A DNA stretch of 10,132 bases, from positions 1-10,132 of the forward strand of contig CAMWTG010000081.1 in assembly GCA_947177115.1 (NCBI GenBank), in the 5' to 3' direction. The DNA comes from an uncultured Clostridia bacterium (GTDB taxonomy: Bacteria; Bacillota; Clostridia; Oscillospirales; Oscillospiraceae). The position numbers were made by a program, and so were the translations under genes. Under the pieces are notes generated by a model that ran no database searches, had not been told where the DNA came from, and worked only from the letters and a program-made list of their open reading frames with translations. Position 1 is the stretch's first letter; every line of letters starts with the position of its first letter. Positions 5,633-10,132 of the stretch are shown here, one piece after another.

Positions 5633-6736
5633 TCATTGTCCCAGGAATATCGCGTCCACGTCCTTTACGAAGTTCTCCACACTGTAGCAGACGAAGATCT
5701 GGTCAATTGCGTTATCCGCAGCGTACTGGGCCACGGAGGTGCGGTAATAGCGCAAGTCCAGCAGATGGATCTCCGCAAACTCCTGGCTCAGGAACGGCGC
5801 TAAACTGTCGCTGTAGCTGTCTCGGACGATCAGCAGCTTTCGGTCGGAAGCCGCCTCCGGGTTGCGGACGATATACAGCGGTGTGTTGCCGCCCAGGAAG
5901 GAGGCGTACTTGTCCTTCTCGTTCAGAAAGCTGTCTACGTAAAGGCCGTGGGTCTCGCCTTTTTCAAAATCCTCTACGGTGACGCCCTCTCCGGAAATGT
6001 ACCGCTCAATGGTATCCGGTTTCAGCCAGTGGACGCCGGAGGTGGAATAGAGGGTGCCGTAGAAATCCTCCGACACGGTTTCCGGCGCGTTCAGGGGGGC
6101 AGGGGCCTCACCCATGGCGGACATGAGCGCGGCGCAGCCGTAATAGGCCCCCAGACTGGTCCAGTGGTGGTCCGTGCGGTAGAATATTGGCTCACCGGCA
6201 TGGTCTGCCAGCGCTCCGGCGATATCTACCCAGACGGCGCCCGGGACGCTCTCCCGGACCTGCGCCAGATAGGCCGCCTGGTCAAAGTTTTCGCTCCCGG
6301 AGGGCAGGGCGTCCCGATATATCTCCGCCGCCGTGGGGATCAGGCCCAGGTATACGGGGATGTCCGTTTTCTCTGTCAGCTTTTGCAGATAGGAGATGTT
6401 CTGCTCCGCCCGGCTGGTATCTTCGATCTTGTGGATCAGCGAGTCCCCGCAGAGATATACGCCGTGAAATTCCCGCTTGCCCAGCAGGTACTCATACCGG
6501 TTTTTCAGCCCCATCCAGCCGTCCCGGAAGGGGAACTGATCCTCCAGATATTTCTCGAGGCTGGCGGTATAGCTGCCCTCCACCAGAGCGGACCAGGAAA
6601 ACGCGGGCGGCTGGGCCAAAGTCCGGTTCTCCACCGGGGAGAAGGTCCTGTCCGGCAGGATGATATGCAGCAGGCCGAAGACCGCCAGGAATATGCAGAA
6701 GACAGCCGCCGTAATGCGCTGTGACAGTTTGCTCAT
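5633..6736 (-). CDS. DHHW family protein, AlgJ/AlgX-like acetylation partner
   Basis: A 367-residue exported protein with an N-terminal hydrophobic segment (about 9-27) serving as signal anchor. The family-defining motif is RTDHHW (187-192); Asp189 and His191 match the Asp-x-His pair of AlgJ/AlgX, and the matching Ser is most likely Ser307 in IVRDSYSDS, giving an SGNH-type triad. The region LEDQFPFRDGWMGLKNRYE (64-82) and GVYLCGDSLIHK (92-103) are also typical of DHHW proteins. Known relatives transfer or remove O-acetyl groups on extracellular polysaccharide together with an MBOAT protein, and here the MBOAT gene ends only 18 nt upstream. The ATG has AAGGA 5 nt before it. Length is normal and the frame is intact. 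The acceptor polymer cannot be deduced. Catalysis is inferred from motif placement and not from a full alignment. Confidence 0.88.
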   Translation of the reverse strand: MSKLSQRITAAVFCIFLAVFGLLHIILPDRTFSPVENRTLAQPPAFSWSALVEGSYTASLEKYLEDQFPFRDGWMGLKNRYEYLLGKREFHGVYLCGDSLIHKIEDTSRAEQNISYLQKLTEKTDIPVYLGLIPTAAEIYRDALPSGSENFDQAAYLAQVRESVPGAVWVDIAGALADHAGEPIFYRTDHHWTSLGAYYGCAALMSAMGEAPAPLNAPETVSEDFYGTLYSTSGVHWLKPDTIERYISGEGVTVEDFEKGETHGLYVDSFLNEKDKYASFLGGNTPLYIVRNPEAASDRKLLIVRDSYSDSLAPFLSQEFAEIHLLDLRYYRTSVAQYAADNAIDQIFVCYSVENFVKDVDAIFLGQ

Positions 6737-6754
6737 AGTTTCCTTCCCCCTTTC

Positions 6755-8140
6755 TCAGAATCGGAAATACAGAAACGGGTTGTATCCCGCGTCCACCAGA
6801 GAGGCGGTACACAGGATCAGCGCCGCCAGCACCAGCACCGGAGCCAGCACCGACCTGGCCCGGTCTCCCAGTCTGTCCCACAGCTTCTTTGCCAGCGGCG
6901 TGGAGCCGATGGTCAGGATCGCCAGCGTGGGCAGATAGGTCCGCAGGCGGTAGCCGTCCACAGGGCTGAACCAGCCTTCGCCGCCGGAGAGGGAGACGAA
7001 ATACGCGCTCAGCCGCCCCATGTCCTCCACAGCAAACAGCGCCCAGCCGATGAGGACGATCACCATGGTATAGATATGCCGGACCGCGCCGGGCAGTTTT
7101 TCCAGCTGTTTCCCCAGAAACAGCCGCTCCGCCAGCATCCACACGCCATAATACAGCCCCCACAGCAGGAAATTCCATCCCGCCCCGTGCCAGATGCCGG
7201 TGAGGAGCCAGACAATGAGGATGTTGCGGATCCATTTCCCTTTGGAGACCCGGTTGCCGCCCAGGGGGAAATAGACGTATTCCCGGAACCAGGTGGTCAG
7301 GGAGATGTGCCACCGCTTCCAGAATTCCACCACGGACTTGGAGATATAGGGGTAGCTGAAATTCTCCAGGAAATCAAAACCGAACATCCGCCCCAGGCCG
7401 ATGGCCATGTCGCTGTAGCCGGAGAAATCAAAATAGATCTGGAAAGCATAGGCGATCAGCCCCAGCCATGCTCCGGCAAACGTCAGCTCCTGCGCCGCCA
7501 GGGACTGGTCCCACAGCTGGCCGACAGCGTTGGCAAGCAGTACCTTTTTCGCCGCGCCTACGGTGAACCGCTGGATGCCGGAGACGAATTTCTCCAGATC
7601 CTCCCGCCTGCTCTCCAGCTGGTCCGCAACGGATCTGTAGCGGACGATCGGGCCGGCGATCAGCTGGGGAAAGAGCGTCACATACGCGCCGAAGGTGACA
7701 GGGTTTTTCTGTACCGGCGCGTCCCGGCGGTAGACATCGATGGTGTAGCTCATGGTCTGGAAGGTATAAAAACTGATGCCGATGGGCAGGGGCAGGCCCA
7801 GAACAGGGAGGGAGAGCCCCGTCAGGGCATTGAAATTTCCCGCCAGGAAATCCCAGTATTTGAAAAATACCAGGATCGCCAGATTGAAGATCACGGAGGA
7901 CGCCACCGCACGGCGGGCTTTTTGATCGTCCTCCCGCCACCGCTCCACCAGCATCCCATGGACGTAGTCCACCACGATGGACAGCAGCATGATAAGGATG
8001 TAGACCGGCTCTCCCCAGCCGTAGAAGAACAGGCTCGCCAGCAGGAGGATCAGGTTCCGCAGCTTCAGCGGGGACAGCTTGTAGATGGCCAGAACGGCCA
8101 TAAGGTAAAAGAACAAAAAGGGCAGGCTGGAAAAAATCAT
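6755..8140 (-). CDS. MBOAT family O-acyltransferase, AlgI/DltB-like
   Basis: A 461-residue polytopic membrane protein with about ten or more hydrophobic segments. It opens with the typical MIFSSLPFLFFYL and carries FKYWDF (93-98), FDFSGYSDMAIGLGRMFGF (237-255), WKRWHISLTTWFREYVYFPLGG (274-295, His278) and IWHGAGWNFLLWG (316-328). His318 corresponds to the invariant catalytic His of MBOAT proteins and His278 to the second conserved His of AlgI. These enzymes take an acyl group, usually acetyl, from a cytoplasmic donor and pass it across the membrane to an acceptor or to a partner transferase. The DHHW gene directly downstream is that partner. The ATG has GGGAG upstream (8154-8148 region), which lies just after a terminator-like hairpin, so expression may depend on read-through. 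DltB itself is less likely, since no other dlt genes are present. Confidence 0.93.
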   Translation of the reverse strand: MIFSSLPFLFFYLMAVLAIYKLSPLKLRNLILLLASLFFYGWGEPVYILIMLLSIVVDYVHGMLVERWREDDQKARRAVASSVIFNLAILVFFKYWDFLAGNFNALTGLSLPVLGLPLPIGISFYTFQTMSYTIDVYRRDAPVQKNPVTFGAYVTLFPQLIAGPIVRYRSVADQLESRREDLEKFVSGIQRFTVGAAKKVLLANAVGQLWDQSLAAQELTFAGAWLGLIAYAFQIYFDFSGYSDMAIGLGRMFGFDFLENFSYPYISKSVVEFWKRWHISLTTWFREYVYFPLGGNRVSKGKWIRNILIVWLLTGIWHGAGWNFLLWGLYYGVWMLAERLFLGKQLEKLPGAVRHIYTMVIVLIGWALFAVEDMGRLSAYFVSLSGGEGWFSPVDGYRLRTYLPTLAILTIGSTPLAKKLWDRLGDRARSVLAPVLVLAALILCTASLVDAGYNPFLYFRF

Positions 8141-8156
8141 AACTTTTCTCTCCCGT

Positions 8157-8193
8157 AAAAAGGGGCATACATGCGGTTACACATGTATGCCCC
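8157..8193 (-). terminator. rho-independent terminator or attenuator before the MBOAT gene
   Basis: A perfect 12-bp inverted repeat (arms 8162-8173 and 8182-8193, GGGGCATACATG and its complement) with an 8-nt loop begins 7 nt after the lipoprotein stop. In the minus-strand RNA it is followed directly by UUUUU (8161-8157). Only a few bases later comes the MBOAT ribosome site. I see no promoter in the 17 bases between, so read-through is the likely source of MBOAT/DHHW transcription unless the promoter lies within the lipoprotein gene. Confidence 0.8.
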
Positions 8194-8200
8194 GGCATAG

Positions 8201-8689
8201 TTACGCAAACAGGTTGTTGAACGCTTCCACCGCCCGGGCCTGGTCCCCCTGGGCAACGATAAGGGCGACCACATTCCCATGTGTGACGATCTCAGCCTGC
8301 TCCCAGCCCTCCTGCGTCATGGGATAGAACGCTCCGGCCTCGACCTGATAGTCGATCCGGGCCTGGAAGATATCCACAACCTCCTGAACGTGCGATGCGT
8401 CTTCCAGCTCCACCAGGGCAAACTCATAGGCCACGGCGGAGATCATCGCCATTTTCAGTACGGCCTGCTTGGTACCATAGGTTTCCAGACCAGGGTAGAT
8501 CTGGGCGATCTGCTCCGCCTCCACGTCCATCATGGCGGGCTGGTTGTCCTCCCCAAGGGAGGCCATGAAATCCTCATAGTATTTGTTCAGGTCCGGGGCT
8601 TCCTTGTTTTGTCCGCCGTTCCTGCCGCCGCAGGCGGTCAGGGCCAGCAGAAGCAGTGCGCTCAAAAAGATGCTTGTCAGCTTTTTCAT
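8201..8689 (-). CDS. DUF4358-type lipoprotein
   Basis: A 162-residue lipoprotein of unknown function. It starts MKKLTSIFLS, followed by a hydrophobic core and the lipobox LTAC (Cys20), so signal peptidase II processing and lipid attachment on the outer face of the membrane are expected. A short Gly/Asn-rich linker leads to a compact domain (about 33-160) whose pattern, with EFALVELED, a central RIDYQ, FYPMTQEGWEQAEI and a Gly-Asn-Val-Val strand, resembles the DUF4358 family as I remember it. I chose the ATG at 8689-8687, which has GGAGG 8 nt upstream; a TTG five codons earlier overlaps that ribosome site and is not a credible start. DUF4358 lipoproteins are often found beside MBOAT and DHHW genes in Firmicutes, as here, which suggests a role with that system (inference). 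A terminator-like hairpin follows. Confidence 0.85.
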   Translation of the reverse strand: MKKLTSIFLSALLLLALTACGGRNGGQNKEAPDLNKYYEDFMASLGEDNQPAMMDVEAEQIAQIYPGLETYGTKQAVLKMAMISAVAYEFALVELEDASHVQEVVDIFQARIDYQVEAGAFYPMTQEGWEQAEIVTHGNVVALIVAQGDQARAVEAFNNLFA

Positions 8690-8789
8690 TTGGGTTACCT
8701 CCAAGAAGTATGGTATTCTGTCCGGTATCCAGACGTGTCCATTAGACGGGTACTATGTGAAATTGTTCCCCGGAATCAGAAAAACTTTC

Positions 8790-9827
8790 TCAGAGTTTTG
8801 CGATCTCCGCCATCAGTTCATCCACCAGCCTGTCCTGGGGGACCTTCCGGAGGATCTCCCCCTTGCGGAAGAGGAGCCCCTCTCCCTTTCCGCCGGCAAT
8901 GCCCACATCGGCGGCGGCGGCTTCGCCGGGGCCGTTTACCGCGCAGCCCATGACTGCCACGGTGATCGGTTTTGTACAGCCCGCCAGGCGGCGCTCCACC
9001 TCCTCCGCCATGGGGATTAGATCGATATTGGTCCGTCCGCAGGTGGGACAGGCGATGATATTGGGCCCCTCCTGCCGCAGCCCGGCGGCAAGAAGGATCT
9101 TCTTCGCCGCGTAGATCTCCTCCACCGGGTCTGCCGTCAGGGTCACCCGCAGGGTGTCCCCGATGCCTAGGCACAGCAGTCCGCCGATGCCCATGGCGGA
9201 TTTGATCATCCCCATGGAGGGCGTACCGGCCTCGGTGACCCCCAGGTGGAGCGGGTAGGGGCATTTTTCACGCAGCAGCCGGTAGGCCCCCATGGTCACC
9301 GGCACGGAGGAGCATTTTACGGAGATGCAGATATCGGTGAAATCAAATTTTTCCAGCAGCGCCGCATGTCCCAGGGCGCTCGCTGCCAGGGCCTCCGCTG
9401 TGGCCCCGCCGTGCTTTTTCAGCAGCTCCTTTTCCAGGGAGCCGCCGTTGACGCCGATTCGGATGGGGATATTCCTCTCCCGGCAGGCGTCCGCCACAGC
9501 CTTCACCCGGTCTTCGCTCCCAATATTGCCGGGATTGATGCGGATCTTATCAACGCCCTGCTCCGCGCACTCCAGGGCAAGCTTATGATCGAAGTGGATG
9601 TCCGCCACCAGCGGGATATGGATTTTGCTCTTGATATCTCCGATGGCCTTGGCCGCGGCCATGTCCGGCACCGCTACCCGGATGATCTCGCACCCCGCCT
9701 CTTCCAGGCGGAGGATCTGCTCCACAGTGGCGGGTACGTTGTCCGTTTTGGTATTGCACATGGACTGGATGGAGACCGGCGCGCCGCCCCCTACGGGGAC
9801 GCCGCCTACCATGATCTGCTTCGTCAT
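8790..9827 (-). CDS. ispG: 4-hydroxy-3-methylbut-2-en-1-yl diphosphate synthase
   Basis: The 345-residue IspG (GcpE) enzyme of the MEP isoprenoid pathway. It reduces 2-C-methyl-D-erythritol 2,4-cyclodiphosphate to HMBPP in the cytoplasm, using a [4Fe-4S] cluster and electrons from ferredoxin or flavodoxin. The N-terminal TIM-barrel part shows VSIQSMCNTKT (18-28), EEAGCEIIRVAVPDM (42-56), VADIHFDHKLA (74-84) and RINPGNIG (96-103). The C-terminal cluster domain has CPTCGR (Cys260, Cys263) and GCAVNGPGE (Cys295, Glu302), the complete ligand set known from the E. coli enzyme. Length matches clostridial homologues. The ATG has GGGAGG 7 nt upstream and lies 12 nt after the rseP stop, as in the common rseP-ispG order of Firmicutes. 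The usual polC neighbour is not next to it here. Confidence 0.97.
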   Translation of the reverse strand: MTKQIMVGGVPVGGGAPVSIQSMCNTKTDNVPATVEQILRLEEAGCEIIRVAVPDMAAAKAIGDIKSKIHIPLVADIHFDHKLALECAEQGVDKIRINPGNIGSEDRVKAVADACRERNIPIRIGVNGGSLEKELLKKHGGATAEALAASALGHAALLEKFDFTDICISVKCSSVPVTMGAYRLLREKCPYPLHLGVTEAGTPSMGMIKSAMGIGGLLCLGIGDTLRVTLTADPVEEIYAAKKILLAAGLRQEGPNIIACPTCGRTNIDLIPMAEEVERRLAGCTKPITVAVMGCAVNGPGEAAAADVGIAGGKGEGLLFRKGEILRKVPQDRLVDELMAEIAKL

Positions 9828-9839
9828 ACGTCCGCCTCC

Positions 9840-10132
9840 CTACCGTATCAGTTTCATGACATCGTTGAAGGTCACAAACAGCATCAGGCCCATCAGCAGA
9901 GCCAAAAACACCATATTGATGGCGGCTTCGTACTTCATGGGGATCTTTTTCCTGAACAGCTTTTCCGCTATGGTGGAGACTATCAGAAACATGATATGTC
10001 CCCCGTCCAGGGCGGGGATGGGCAGCAGGTTCATCACCGCCAGATTCACGGCGATCATGGCCCCGAAATAGGCGATATTTGCCAGAGCATCCCCGATGCT
10101 GGCGCTCTGCTCGCCTACCTCGTTGATGGTGG
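9840..10132 (-). CDS. rseP: site-2 metalloprotease RseP, C-terminal part
   Basis: The last 97 codons of an M50-family intramembrane metalloprotease; the start lies beyond the right edge. The visible part includes a linker, a TM segment (IAYFGAMIAVNLAVMNLLPI), the diagnostic NLLPIPALDGGHI with the LDG motif whose Asp is a zinc ligand, and a final TM segment ending in FNDVMKLIR. The HExxH site and PDZ domain would be upstream, outside the window. RseP-type proteases cut membrane-anchored anti-sigma factors and leftover signal peptides. The protein ends in TAG, 12 nt before the ispG start, consistent with co-transcription. An internal ATG at 10058 is not the true start, as the frame stays open and family-like up to the edge. 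Confidence 0.93.
   Translation of the reverse strand, partial: TINEVGEQSASIGDALANIAYFGAMIAVNLAVMNLLPIPALDGGHIMFLIVSTIAEKLFRKKIPMKYEAAINMVFLALLMGLMLFVTFNDVMKLIR

Noticed and set aside
5948..6724. Plus-strand open frame opposite the DHHW gene
   Set aside because: The minus strand carries the full DHHW motif set; the plus frame has no family features.
7076..8158. Long plus-strand open frame of about 360 codons opposite the MBOAT gene
   Set aside because: It is the antisense shadow of a clear MBOAT gene in GC-rich DNA; the product is rich in Gln, Gly, Arg and Pro and shows no domain or ribosome site.
8690..8704. TTG start five codons upstream in the lipoprotein gene
   Set aside because: The TTG is part of the GGAGG ribosome site itself, and the resulting N-terminus would spoil the standard MKK lipoprotein signal.
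8705..8789. Imperfect GTC...GAC repeats as an operator or promoter of the lipoprotein gene
   Set aside because: The copies differ in spacing and sequence, and no pair of -35 and -10 boxes fits; chance is as likely.

Overview
All of the genes I can support lie on the minus strand, so transcription runs from high to low coordinates. High GC, Gram-positive-style ribosome binding sites (GGAGG-like, 6-9 nt before ATG), an MEP-pathway ispG next to rseP, and a histidine kinase/ABC module of clostridial type all suggest a GC-rich Clostridia genome, probably of the Oscillospiraceae kind (inference, no taxonomic marker is present).

Right end (about 8790-10132): the 3' part of an rseP-like site-2 metalloprotease gene, then ispG of isoprenoid synthesis. 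This is the end of a housekeeping cluster continuing beyond the right edge.

Middle right (5633-8689): a DUF4358-type lipoprotein, a perfect 12-bp terminator-like hairpin, an AlgI/DltB-like MBOAT acyltransferase and a DHHW-family (AlgJ/AlgX-like) protein. The MBOAT and DHHW proteins form a classic pair for O-acetylating a cell-envelope polymer: the MBOAT protein moves acyl groups across the membrane and the DHHW protein is the likely extracytoplasmic transferase or esterase. The polymer is unknown.

Middle (5394-5632): a 239-bp non-coding gap. Its ABC-proximal half carries three tandem 12-bp direct repeats plus two degenerate ones next to a -10-like box, which looks like a response-regulator operator.

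Left (228-5393): one tightly packed operon of an ABC ATPase (BcrA/LanF type), four ABC-2 type permease subunits and a short, single-TM sensor histidine kinase. Gene joints are overlaps or gaps of 12 nt or less. Three permeases are obvious paralogues; the fourth is more distant and lower in GC. Such modules usually export or detoxify envelope-active peptides, but the substrate here is not shown. No response regulator is encoded in the window.

Left edge (1-227): a terminator-like hairpin after the kinase, a good sigma-A-like promoter with a dyad in its spacer, and the probable first 16 codons of another minus-strand gene. No tRNA, rRNA, CRISPR, insertion sequence or phage feature was seen.
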